From NCBI GenBank assembly GCA_954871525.1, contig OX940865.1, positions 13,902,606 to 13,966,605 on the forward strand: a stretch of 64,000 nt of DNA, written 5' to 3'. The translations under genes and the position numbers were made by a program. This document shows, in pieces, positions 48,266 through 59,486 of the stretch (position 1 is its first letter; each line of letters begins with the position of its first letter). The stretch is from Parietaria judaica. Lineage: Eukaryota > Streptophyta > Magnoliopsida > Rosales > Urticaceae. The notes beneath the pieces are model-generated. The model saw nothing but the letters and a program-made list of their open reading frames with translations. It made no database searches and was not told the DNA's origin.

Positions 48266-49172
48266 TCACACGATCGTAGCATCTTTATCTTCGTCGGCGA
48301 GTAGGCTGAAGTACACGCCGGAGTTCTTGCTATCGGCTTTCTCAATGGCCTTGCAATCTACGTACAAAATGGCGCCGGTGATCACATTGTAGAGTTGAAC
48401 TACCATTGAAGAAAGCTTAGTAAGCAAGAATTGCAGTGTCAGAGAAGAAACGGCGCCACTCGGCTGCGACGGAGGGACGACTCACACCGCCTAAACCGGT
48501 TTCGTGCTCGGTTAGGTAGTGGTTGTTCCAGTAGAACACCGGATAGATAAGCCCCAAGATCAAGCCCAGGCACAGACCGAGCCCTCGTTTTCCCTTCATC
48601 AGCGCCGTGCTCCGTTTCAATGCCGTGAAACCCGTGCTGGACTCTGCGACCACGATTAGTTCACCTGGAGATACAGCATAACAGAGACAAGAATGGCCAT
48701 TGCGAGCCCTATCAGATAAGGCGTAGCGGCTAACCCTGGTGAGCCCGCGATGATCAGACACACGGTCATGAAGAGAACGAAGCCGAAAACGACCAGGAGG
48801 ATGATGAGCTGGAAGACGAGGGTGGTGGCAAGGAGAGGGAAGTAGGAGGCGGCGATGGACTTGACGGCCTCTTTGAGCTTGACCGGCTCACTGTTGAAGC
48901 CATGGAGGACAATGCAGGTGATCGAGCCAATGGCGAAGGGAGATAAGCCGAGAGCGAAGAGGTCATAAGCCACGGAGAGGAGGATCTTAACCGGAGTTGC
49001 TCTTTCGAGGGGGCTTTACGGTGAGCGAGTACAGTGCAGCGACAAGAGAGGACGGGAAGAGGAAGAGGAAGGCAAGAGCGAGGAAGGTGCAGCGATGGGA
49101 TTTGACGACTCGGGTTGTTTGGGACAAAACCCGGCATAGGTTTAACGGCTTTTTCTCCGAAGCGCCTTCCAT
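48266..49172 (-). pseudogene. Frameshifted multi-pass membrane protein gene
   Basis: The frame starting at 49172 (MEGASEKKPLNLCRVLSQ) is a hydrophobic plant membrane protein of an uncharacterised intronless family, with five or six hydrophobic segments. Homology-like text continues only by switching frame: near 49006 (a five-C run, apparently one extra C), near 48664 (LYLQV to ELIVVAESS, one base missing) and somewhere in 48440-48490. The final segment (LLTKLSSMVVQLYNVI to a TGA at 48266-48268) again looks genuine. Conserved-looking features include TALKRSTALMKGKRG and the C-terminal VDCKAIEKAD. Three or more indels argue for a pseudogene; assembly error is the alternative, but neighbouring genes are clean. 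Confidence 0.65.
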
Positions 49173-50107
49173 TGCTGATGATTGGAATAAGTAGGAGCAG
49201 GAATTTATAGTCTGTCGCTAATGTTAATCCCGACATGGGTGCTATTAACTTTGTTGTCGGTAATGCAAAAATAATATGACAGGTGACAATTGACATTTGA
49301 CAGGATGAGTCATAATGAAAGTCACTTAAAACTTACAATGACATTAGAAAAATTACTTTTAGTTCTTTTATCAAGATAAAATAAAACTAAGAATAAGCCG
49401 TTGAATTTTGTGTAATTCAAGGCACTTTGTATTTACCCTTATAATAAATCCATCGTTTAGTGTTTTACCATTGGAGAAGAACGGAAGAAGGTTTATAATA
49501 TATGAGTAAATGAACGAAATGTCCATTTTGTGTCAAACATTTCACACAAAAAATGCCGATTGTGTGTGTTTTTTACTCTCACAAATGAGCATTTCTTAAA
49601 AAGTTTGAAACAAAATTGGGCATTTCGTATAAATTCCTTAATATATAATGTATTTTTATGTGTACTTACGTCATTTTTTTTCTTCAAAACAACGACATAT
49701 ATAATTATAAATTACCTATCAAAAAAAGTAACGTTACTTTTTTTTATTACTTTTTTTAATTATTATAAGACGACGTCATTTTGGGAACTTTCATTTTGGA
49801 CAGACCACCTGCAAACAAATCCTTCTATAAACGACAGGTTTCTAATAAACGACATCGTTCAATATAAACGACAGTGTATCAGACCACAGATTTTGAAGCC
49901 CAAATGTTTAAATGGGCTGTTCATTTCTCAAATGTCCTTAATTTGAGATTTAGAGATAGGATTTTTAAATTAACTTAGAGCGAGAATAATTCCAAAGAAC
50001 ACGAGATTGATCATAGAGTTTTATTCTCGTGTCTTGTGGAATTTTATTCTCAATAGAGTTTTACGTTTAAATGGAGGAGAAAAGTTGTATACAACGTAAA
50101 TATATAT
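49173..50107. other. AT-rich intergenic DNA
   Basis: No gene seen; the open frame at 49530-49946 is low-complexity and Phe/Thr-rich. Confidence 0.6.
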
Positions 50108-50678
50108 TAGGGGTGGCAATTCGGGTTGCGTGTCGTTGTCGTGCCGGGTCTTAATCGTTTTTTACTTATTTTATCTAGACCCAGACCCGCCCCATTTATT
50201 AATCGTGTTAGAAGACGAGACCAGACCCGCCCCATTTAAATAACGTGTTTATCGTGTCTACCCGTTTAGCCCAATTAATAGAGACATTTATTTATAAATG
50301 ATAAATTAATTCAATTTATACTCATTTAACTTAATTTATTTAATTATATTGTCGAAGATTTTAAAATTTTACTAGCAAATTTTTATGTTCATCAATTGTA
50401 AGACGGAATTAATTAAATAAAAACATAAATTTCATATATAATAAGTATTAAAACACTTAATAACATATATAAAATGTAGAAAATGTATCTTTTTACTCTT
50501 TAATCGTGTCTAATTGGGTCCCATCGTGTTATCGTGTTCGTGTCGTGTTTACCCGTTATTTAATCGTGTTAATCGTGTTCGACACGGTTGGACCCAGATC
50601 CATTTATGGTAGACCCAGACCCGTTTAAATTGTGTCGTAACCGTTTCGTGTTTCGTGTCCGGCCCTAAATTGCCACCC

Positions 50679-50681
<3 letters not shown>
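50108..50681. mobile_element. hAT-type MITE (574 bp)
   Basis: The left end TAGGGGTGGCAATTCGGGTT and the right end AAATTGCCACCCCTA are inverted repeats, one of the commonest plant hAT termini. ATATATAT flanks both sides, but the right flank is part of a TA microsatellite, so the duplication is not independent proof. The interior repeats TCGTGTT/AACACGA-like words near both ends. Confidence 0.85.
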
Positions 50682-50716
<35 letters not shown>

Positions 50717-51013
50717 CGGTGATATTTTTGGTCAAAATTACATATACCATTATACAAGCTTGATATGTTTCGTAATATAACGTGGGACACTAAAGTACAG
50801 AAATGCCTAAGAAACCGTATTCGGGTCACATAACTCTAAAGAAAAACTAGATCAAATATGAATGAAGTACCTTATTCGGATAATTTGTAATGTATGGAAG
50901 TTTTAAAATTAAAAGCTTATGATGGATCCTTATGTTTGCTTTGTTAAGCTTAGTAGCAATTTTTGTTTGCTATAAAAACTAGTATTAAAATAGGGCATAA
51001 CCAATCTGTACGT

Positions 51014-51065
<52 letters not shown>
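50682..51065. repeat. Two (TA)n microsatellites with AT-rich spacer
   Basis: TA tracts lie at 50682-50712 and about 51018-51062. Nothing else recognisable lies between. Confidence 0.9.
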
Positions 51066-51093
51066 TTAGCATAAACACTTTTTTAATTATAGA

Positions 51094-51467
51094 TTATTGG
51101 TGGTAAAATCCCCTAAGATTATTTAAACTTGCACATACCTCTTAAACTTTGGCGGCGAAACAATTCAACGATACATATTTCTTGCATTGTGATGAGAAGT
51201 GGTGTTAAGTGCCACGTTACGATGTTTGTGGGTCCCATGTTTAAAAATAAAATTAGAGGCGGTTTCACAGCGGTGTTTCACCGCTTATGAAGCGTGGGAT
51301 CCACAAACATCGTGACGTGAGAAAGGCCAACGTGGCACTTAACTTCATTTTTCATTACAATGCAAGAAATTCATAATGCTAGCACAAACATCGTTTCGCC
51401 CCTAAAATTATGATGTTAGGGAGTTTGTGCAGGTTTTAAATAACATTGGAGGGTTTAGCCGCTAAAA
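51094..51467. mobile_element. Palindromic foldback MITE
   Basis: Inverted arms: AACTTGCACATACCTC near 51126 mirrors the complement of the region near 51424 (AACCTGCACAAACTCC), and TTCTTGCATTGTGATGAGAA near 51179 mirrors the ATTACAATGCAAGAA region near 51355. A central pair, ACGATGTTTGTGGGTCCCA and GGGATCCACAAACATCGT, forms the hairpin stem. No convincing target duplication was found; ends are approximate. Confidence 0.65.
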
Positions 51468-54338
51468 TAGCATTTTTTTCACAGCCAAAATTTTAATATT
51501 TGTTATTTTATTTCTTTCAAAAATTTAATATATTTTTTTCAGTCAATTTAGCATAAAAAAAAAAATCAAATAGATAAAATCTTAAAAGGAACTAAAATAA
51601 TCTAATAAAAATTGCATACTTTGAACGTGCAAACAAATATATTCATGTCACTATAAAAATCAAAATATTATGTAAACACGCATTGAACCCTAAAAAAATA
51701 AAACTACTTGAACAAACTAAACTATTTAACAGTTGAGGTCTTTGTATAATTTCAATCTCACGTCCGACTCAAAGTGACAATATATGTATATATATATATA
51801 TTTAATGGATATATATATATATATTTGTATTTGGCATAATCATATGACCCCATAGTCCCATGTCTACGTATGTTTGGTCAAAATGATAACAATACAATAT
51901 ATTGAATATAGTAATATACTACATACTTGGACACTAAGGAATGGGATGAAATATTATTTTAATCCTCTAGAGACTGGAGAGTGCATGAGAGCTTGATCCC
52001 TTTGGATTCCTACTACACACCAAAGTCCAACAAGTAAAGTGCAAAGTGAAGGGCATTATTGTAAAGATCTTGGATAAACCAGCCAAATTTTTCAAAAAGT
52101 TTAAATAAAAGCTCATCTTGCACTTTGAAAAAGGGACTGCCAACTCTTCAAGTGTTGTTGCCAAGTTGGATACTTGAAAGAAAAAAAAAATGGAAATTAG
52201 AGATGAACATGGCAAGAGAATAATTTATAAGGTGAATTTTTTAAGTTATTTTTCCGGTTATCGGTTTGAGTGCGATTTGTTATTCTCGCTACTGGGACCC
52301 GATAATTAGCGGTCCTATTTCATTATCTTAATTTTGAAAATATATATTCATGTTTGAAGTCACTTACGAAATTATATGTATATATATATAATATATATAT
52401 ATAACATACAAGATTGACCTTGATTTTATCTTTTTTAGTCGGAGCCCTAAGCTAAGTAAATTTTATTTAATTTAGTAGAGAATAGTATATCTAATAAAAT
52501 TGGAACCCTTAAAAATTTGAAGCCTGAGGCGCCCTGCCCGCTTATTATCAGGGCCGATCGTATATTAATATTTATTAAAACAGGTAAAAAATCAATATTT
52601 TTTATATCATTTCGTATAATTGTATTCAATACCATCAACCGACTAAAATCACCAAATACCAAGTTTTTATAGTTTTTTTTTTTATACCTATCTCAATGTT
52701 AATTAGCGATCTAAAAAATTACCAAACTGAGACAGTTATTAGAACCGAATTCGAAAATAGACATACGGATTTCAACATTTAAATAATTCTAAAACCCGGT
52801 TTTGAAAGAAAAAAAAAACCCGGTTTTGAGTCTGGTTTGCCAACTAATAATCTAGAGTCCTAAGAAAGAAATATGGGATTTCAGGCCAGTCAAATCTACA
52901 TGAGAATGAAAGATATGATTCCTTTTATTTTTCATATGCATATACACATTTATATATATATATATATAATATTATTAGATTATATGGTGTATATACAGTC
53001 AAAATATGTGAAAGTAGTCTAAGGTTGAAAGACAAAGACAATAATTTAGCGTTTGGAACTTTGGATTATTGTATATGGAGAGTTGTGCTTGAGACAGGAC
53101 CTTTTGACCAACTACTCTCTATTTATTTAATTTAATTTAATTTAATTTAATTTAATTTAAAGGTGATATTCAATGCAGTTTGACAATGGTCGAACTTCCC
53201 TAGCATGTGATTAAAAAAATTCAGAAAATAAAGACTCTGATTGTAACAAGAAATAACAAATATGGTTAATAATAATCACTCACACAGGTCAACGTTGGAA
53301 AGATGAAAACGACACTCTTCCATTCATCTTCATACATCAGCTTGGCGTTGAAAACAAAAGGACTGACTCACTAGTCTAGTCTACTAAGGAAAGAAGAAGA
53401 AGAAGAAAAAAAAAAAAAAACTTTTACCGCGAGAAAATACGGCAAAAGTCTGTCTTTGTCAATTTAATAAAAGTACTCTTAACGATATTTTCTTAAAATG
53501 TTGGTAACGGTATTGTTATTTGTTATATATGTGGATGTGTGGATCCATATTATCTCTCTCTTTAAATATAATATATACGTTGGTTTTGGAAATGAATTTG
53601 TTGGTTTACGATTAAAAATAAAATTGATGGACCAGTTTCTGAAAATAAAACAAAGTTGTAATGTTTGTGACAAGTATATATGATTAATTGATTATGAAAT
53701 GAGGTATTGCGTAATGGGATATTTGACACTTGAATTGAATGTCCAAATTCAAATCATGCAATAAATGTTTTTGAGAGTCCATCGAGATTGACACTCAATT
53801 TAGTTCGGAATGTGTGGATGATGAAAATGTATTTTTGAATTAATTTATTGTTTTTTCTTCGGGGTGACCTTATTCCACGCGTCACAATTTTGTTATATAA
53901 AATATTGAACTTTCTATTTGGTTCTTATACTGTAAATAAATTCAAAATTCTTACTTCCAAATGTGTTATTGTTGCTAACTCTTTGAGTAACGAAAATCAA
54001 GAAGGTTTAAACTCTTTGACTTTTTTTTTTTATACTATTTATTAATTAATCCACATCCAAGTTTAAACTCCAAATTTCGATATTAAATTTGGGTTTTAAC
54101 TCGCATTCGGAATTCTGAGTTTAAAATATTTAAAATATGCGGTGTTTGATTTAGGAAAATTCAGATTTTGGTTTTGGCAAATAATAAAAAAAATAAAAAT
54201 CATGTATGCAACCCACTTGCACCCCTTCTTGTTACGATATTTTTATTTTATTTTAATCATGTAATGCCATCTTTAGAACACATTAGAAAATCCTTGAGTG
54301 AAAGACCTATAACTAACTTAACCTAGTGCCTATGAGAG
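51468..54338. other. Gene-poor AT-rich DNA
   Basis: A (TTTAA)n tract is at 53124-53160, with TA tracts near 51790, 52380 and 52950. No gene supported. Confidence 0.6.
53124..53160. repeat. (TTTAA)n microsatellite
   Basis: Seven or so perfect pentanucleotide units. Confidence 0.95.
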
Positions 54339-54343
54339 CTAAG

Positions 54344-55051
54344 TGCCACATGGTTACAGGGGCCAACCCGCAAAACACATGTGCGACACTCGGTAAGTTT
54401 GTTAATTGAGTTTGTCTTCCACATGTTTTTTGTCATCGCTGGTTTCACCATACCTTGGATTTCATCAGTGAAGTGGCTCCAGCTCCCGACCAGCACTATG
54501 CGCCAAACTGCAAGGTTGGCAAGTCCCCACAGCCTGCCGCCGTAGTCGCCTAGCCCTTCGTTACCGAAGCTCTACCCGACTACCCTACAACTTCAGCATT
54601 TACCCGGAATGACCCAACGATGATTTCCCGACAAGACTTGTCACACCCCAGTCCTACTCTGACTATAAGGTGTGACGAACTCTCCCCCAACAACTTGAGT
54701 CGACGCCCTCTTCGACTTAGAGCTTTAATCATGCTCGCCCTCGAGCACGCCTTTGATAACTCGAAAAGCACATGTGCGCTTGGCAAAACTCGAAAAGCGC
54801 ACATCCTCCCTTCGCCCCTTTTTCGAAGGTCTCCTGCCTACTCCTCCCGAGCGCTTGGCAAAACTACCGAGCATTACTCTTTTTGAGTTTGGGAGATTTT
54901 CTCAGACCACCAAAGGTATCCTCGCGGACAGCACCCCACCTTTCGAAACGAGTAGCGCCAATCTGGCTCTGATACCAATTGTCACAGGGTTAACGGACTT
55001 ACCGAGTGCCGCTCGGGTGTTTTGCGGGTGGGCCCTTTTAACCCTGTGACA
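54344..55051 (-). mobile_element. Short-LTR (TRIM/SMART-like) element with inverted terminal repeats
   Basis: The right terminal repeat, 54980-55051 (72 bp), starts TGTCACAGGG and ends CCCTGTGACA. Adjoining it, the minus strand reads TGGTATCAGAGCC (about 54965-54977), the classic initiator-Met tRNA primer-binding site. The left end, from 54344, shares CCAACCCGCAAAACAC and GACACTCGGTAAGT with the complement of the right repeat, so the two terminal copies are inverted. CTAAG flanks both sides (54339-54343 and 55052-55056), the 5-bp duplication of integrase-mediated insertion. There is no coding capacity. Confidence 0.7.
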
Positions 55052-55056
55052 CTAAG

Positions 55057-56196
55057 ACTATGGTAGGTTAATACTTAATACATAAATACAAGTAATTAAG
55101 AATCTAATGTTTTTATTTCAGTCAAGATATAACTCTAATTATTTTTTTACAGTTAAAATTTCGAATATCAACTTATTTGCTTCTCTTTGAAATTCTAAAC
55201 TTATTATTAAAGTCCCATCAATACAAGTCACTACAAAAAAGAGACATAAAAAGAAAGAAAAAAAAAAACTAACAAATTAAACGGCACATTCAAAATTCAA
55301 TTTACTAGACAAACGAAGTGAACATAATTTTCGATAAAAGTAAACAGCGGTCATTGAAAATTTCGACGATGAAAAATATTATATATTTATACCGTTATTA
55401 TTATATAAATGATTAAATAATAAATAAATAAATGGGTGAAGCCCTGGTCCGATTCCACTGGTGTTTAGAACGTGCAATTGAGTCCTCCAATATTCATTAA
55501 TAATTCCGGAACGTAACTCTATAACAAAAAATAAAAAATAAAAAAATCCGGAACGTAACTTATTATTACTATTTATTATGTGTATTTATTGAAGAATAAC
55601 TATATATGTGGAATGCATATTTTATACCATAGATGGAAGAATATTTATTCATTTATGTATTCTTGGTTAATTTAATTCTCATGCAGATAAGATTTGCATG
55701 TATATCTTACGTGCATGTGACTTTATTACATAATATTTTTCCATTATCAACACATAATCTCTGACCAGATCAATTAAGAATGTCTGTACTCTTAAATAAA
55801 ATATAATAATAATAGTAATAATAATCTTATGTATGTATATTTATATATTGATCTTGCTTACCAAACCAGTAACAATTAATAAATAAAATATGCTTATATG
55901 ATATATCAGAGGACACAAAACATAAACAAATTACTTATTAAACTCCAAGCAAATATTTGCATCAATAATTGATTTGTTAATTACTGGATTATCTTTTGCT
56001 TTGCAATATTTATTGCTTTTGGATACATTATTGGATTATTGTGGATAATACAACGCATTATTACCATATTATTTATGAATATCAGATTTTGGAAATTTAT
56101 TCCTTTGGATATGCATGTAGGATACAAACAAATGAATGGTTGTTCCCATATTTAATAATGTATATTATTTTGTCTAGTGAGCATGCTCTTATATCA
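55057..56196. other. AT-rich intergenic DNA
   Basis: No gene or clear repeat seen. Confidence 0.6.
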
Positions 56197-56205
56197 TAAT
56201 ATAAA

Positions 56206-58044
56206 GGGATAATAGCGGCATAATATAAAGGGATAATAGCGGCAAAAGTGGTCAAAGTTAGGCTAAGTGTGCAAATAAGTGGCCAAACTGATTTAATATC
56301 GGCATAAGTAGCCAAAGTTTACCAAACCGTGGACAGTACAAATTCCATCCATTTCATGTCAACGCCGTTAGCCACGTCATGTCCACAAGTGTTGAGCTTT
56401 GGCCACTTATTTGCACACTCGGCTTAACTTTAGCCACTTTTGCCGCTATTATCCCTTATTTTTTACGTTCCAAAGTATTTTTAGGGTTTATCTAGATATT
56501 TTTTATTATTTTTTTCTTTTTCTTAAGATTTGACTAAAACTTTTTCTAAAAGAACTGATTTCGTTTTTAAAATTTAGAACGCTGAATATCACTCTCAATT
56601 TTGAAAATATTAAAATGTGTTATCGGTTTCACATGTAATTTACGATCATAGGATTTGACATAAAACGTCTATATACTTAATTGTTAGGGACCATTAGATT
56701 TTTTTAAGGAATAAGTACGAAATACCCATTTAGCCACAAGTTTTTTTTAATTACTCATTGTGTGTATTAAAATGAACTAAAATATATATGTTTTAATACG
56801 TTTGTACAAAATAAAATTTTTGTTAATAATGTTGGCCTAACATTGTTAGTTAGAGTCGAGGCTAAAATCGAGACTTTATAATATTATTTTATTGAGATAT
56901 ATTTAATTGTTAGAGACCGAAATTTTGTTTAAGGAAATACCCATTTAGCCACAATATATTTTAATTTTTTTTTACTCATTATGTGTATTAAAATGTACCA
57001 AAATAGGTAGTGTTTTAAAAACTTTGTAAAAAAATGATAATCTCGTTACTAATTTTGGCCTAACATTGTTAGTTAGAGCCGGGACTAAATCGAGACTTAG
57101 TAATATTATTTTATTGAGATTATTAATTTAAATGAAATTTTACTGGACGAAGTAGTCTTTCGGTCTATAATGCCAAGGCTTCGTGGTTAATAGTTTGGCA
57201 CACCAAGATACCATAGTTTTAAAAAAAATAAAAAAATTAACAGTAGCATCAATGATTTGATATGGGTTTTGAGATTAGTGAAAGTGACTAATACATTCTT
57301 GTTCTATTTCTTGTTCCGTAAGATTGTTTTCTTTTTATTTTTTCTATTTCGACCCCTAAATCATGATCAGGTAATTTGTACAGGGCCGAGAACATCAAAA
57401 ATTTGTTAGTACTGTCTATCTCGTACCCTGGTGAACCAAACAGAGCGTAAGTCTTCCAAGCATGGAGAGGCTAAACTAATCACTAGTAACCCCTACATTT
57501 TGCGCAAAGTTAACAAAAATGGTTTTTTTTCCGTAAGTTATGTCTGGTGATTTCAAATGACTAAGTCCATAAAAGCATGGTACAATAAAATTTCATAAAA
57601 TTAATAATATTAATAAAATAAAATAATGGTCCCTAACAATTAAATATATAGAGGTTTTATGTCAAATCCTATGATCGTAAATTACATGTGAAACCGATAA
57701 CACATTTTAATTTTTTCAAAATTGAGAGTGATATTCAGCGTTCTAAATTTAAAAAGAAAAAGAAAAAGAAAAAATATATCTAGATAAACTCTAAAAATAC
57801 TTTGGAACGCAAAAAAAAGGGATAATAGTGGCAAAAGTGGCTAAAGTTAGGCCGAGTGTGCAAATAAATGGCCAAAGCTCAACACTTGTGGAAATGAAGT
57901 GGCTAACAGCGTTGACATGAAATGGATGGAATTTTTACTGTCCACAATTTGATAAACTTTGGCTACTTATGCCGATATTAAATCGGTTTGGCCACTTATT
58001 TGCACACTTGGCCTAACTTTGACCACTTTTACTGCTATAATCCC
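56206..58044. mobile_element. Mutator-like non-autonomous element with long TIRs
   Basis: The arms are about 56230-56700 and 57625-58044 and are inverted copies throughout: ends GGGATAATAGCGGCAAAAGT and complement, then the shared blocks GATCATAGGATTTGACATAA and TTTTAGGGTTTATCTAGATA. The 9-mer TAATATAAA flanks both ends (56197-56205 or 56221-56229; 58045-58053). Each arm is itself partly palindromic. The interior has a roughly 220-bp tandem duplication (about 56680-56900 and 56907-57125) sharing TTGGCCTAACATTGTTAGTT. No transposase is encoded. Confidence 0.85.
56680..57125. repeat. About 220-bp direct duplication inside the long-TIR element
   Basis: Two units share AATACCCATTTAGCCACAA, TTACTCATT(G/A)TGTGTATTAA and GGCCTAACATTGTTAGTTAG, with scattered differences, so the duplication is not recent. 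Confidence 0.75.
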
Positions 58045-58053
58045 TAATATAAA

Positions 58054-59486
58054 AGCATAACGATGTATTAATTAATACAATTCCAGATGTTGTATATCTT
58101 ATTTAAATTAAGAGCAATAATTAAACTTTCATGCTTAACTATGGTTTATGAATCGCGGTTTTCCGTCGTGTACTCGTCGGAAAATTGTTTACTAGAGATG
58201 GTCGGTATATAAATGGACATAATCGTTTTTTGCTACATTTAAGTATTATATAAAAAGGCCTATTAATATTTCTAATCGTTATTTTATTCTTGTCCTTTAT
58301 AATCTCTTTTTAAAAGGCTCTTTTTTCTTAGAACCAATTCGTCATTATTCTTTTGAATTCCATATAGAAAAAAATGATTTTAGAGTATAGTTAGAGAGGT
58401 AGCATATTTTATTTCCAATCTTAAGTTAAAGTAACTTTTAAAAAAATAAAAAAATAAAATAAAAATGGCCAAATTTCCCCCCTAAAAATTAATACAATTT
58501 ATATTTAACTCAATGAAATATAAAAAAAAAAAAGCACAAACAATTAAACCTTTTGAAAAATAAATAAGCTGCGCAGTTGCAAGTATTTTACAAAAAAAAA
58601 AATTTACATGGTCAAGAGTAAGATAATTGATAGTAATATAACTAACAACAGTAACAAATAAATAAACAAAGATTCATAATAGTAATAATCAACAAGTATT
58701 AACTTGATCAAAATGCATGATTAAATATAAATTTAAATTATAAATCTATAAAATTTTATTTATAAATATGTTAAATATGAAATCTAAATCTAACTCATAT
58801 TAGTCAATCATTAAATCAAGTTCTCTTCGAAATCAACTGACAAACGAAAGCATAATTATATATTTATCATATCAGTATTCAATATAATTAACTTCACGTG
58901 GTTAACTTAGTAATTATAGAATTAACTTGATAATTTAAGATGATGAAACATAATGAATAAAATTATATAAATAAATAAAAAAAGAGAGACAATAAAAACC
59001 AAAAAAGGATTTCGGGAGGAGAAAGTGATGAGATTTGACGTCGGTGCACAAGCTAACGGTGGGTCCGCGCAAGACTGTTTCCAAACTCCGACGTGGCGTA
59101 ATATGATTCGTTCACTTCTCCAAGTGGACCCCATAACTCCACTCTGTCTATCTTTCCCAAACTCCACTCTCTCTCTTCAAGGAAAAAATACGCGAGTTTT
59201 CTCGGGAAACAAACACCAAATAGAAAATAGGATATATATATATATATATACATACATGTATGTATATATATATAGAATCTGAGGCACGAGGCGTTGGAGT
59301 TTGGACTCGGCGAAGACTGCAGAGTGAGAGAAGAGAGATTTTCTGCTACGCTTTCTTTCTGGTTTCTTGGTTTTCATGTATTTTTTTTTTATTTTTTTGT
59401 TGATTTGTGTGCGTTAATGGCGTTTCGATGGTCGTGACTCGGTGAAGTAGCTTTCTGTTTGGTTCGCGAGAAAATAGGGAAAGAAA
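58054..59486. other. Intergenic and upstream region of the receptor kinase
   Basis: AT-rich to about 59000. From about 59000 the composition shifts and leads into a probable 5' UTR. A (TA)n tract with ACATACATGTATGT is at about 59232-59275. No separate gene supported. Confidence 0.6.

Noticed and set aside
49530..49946. 138-codon Phe/Thr-rich frame
   Set aside because: AT-rich low-complexity translation with no domain or conserved-looking segment.
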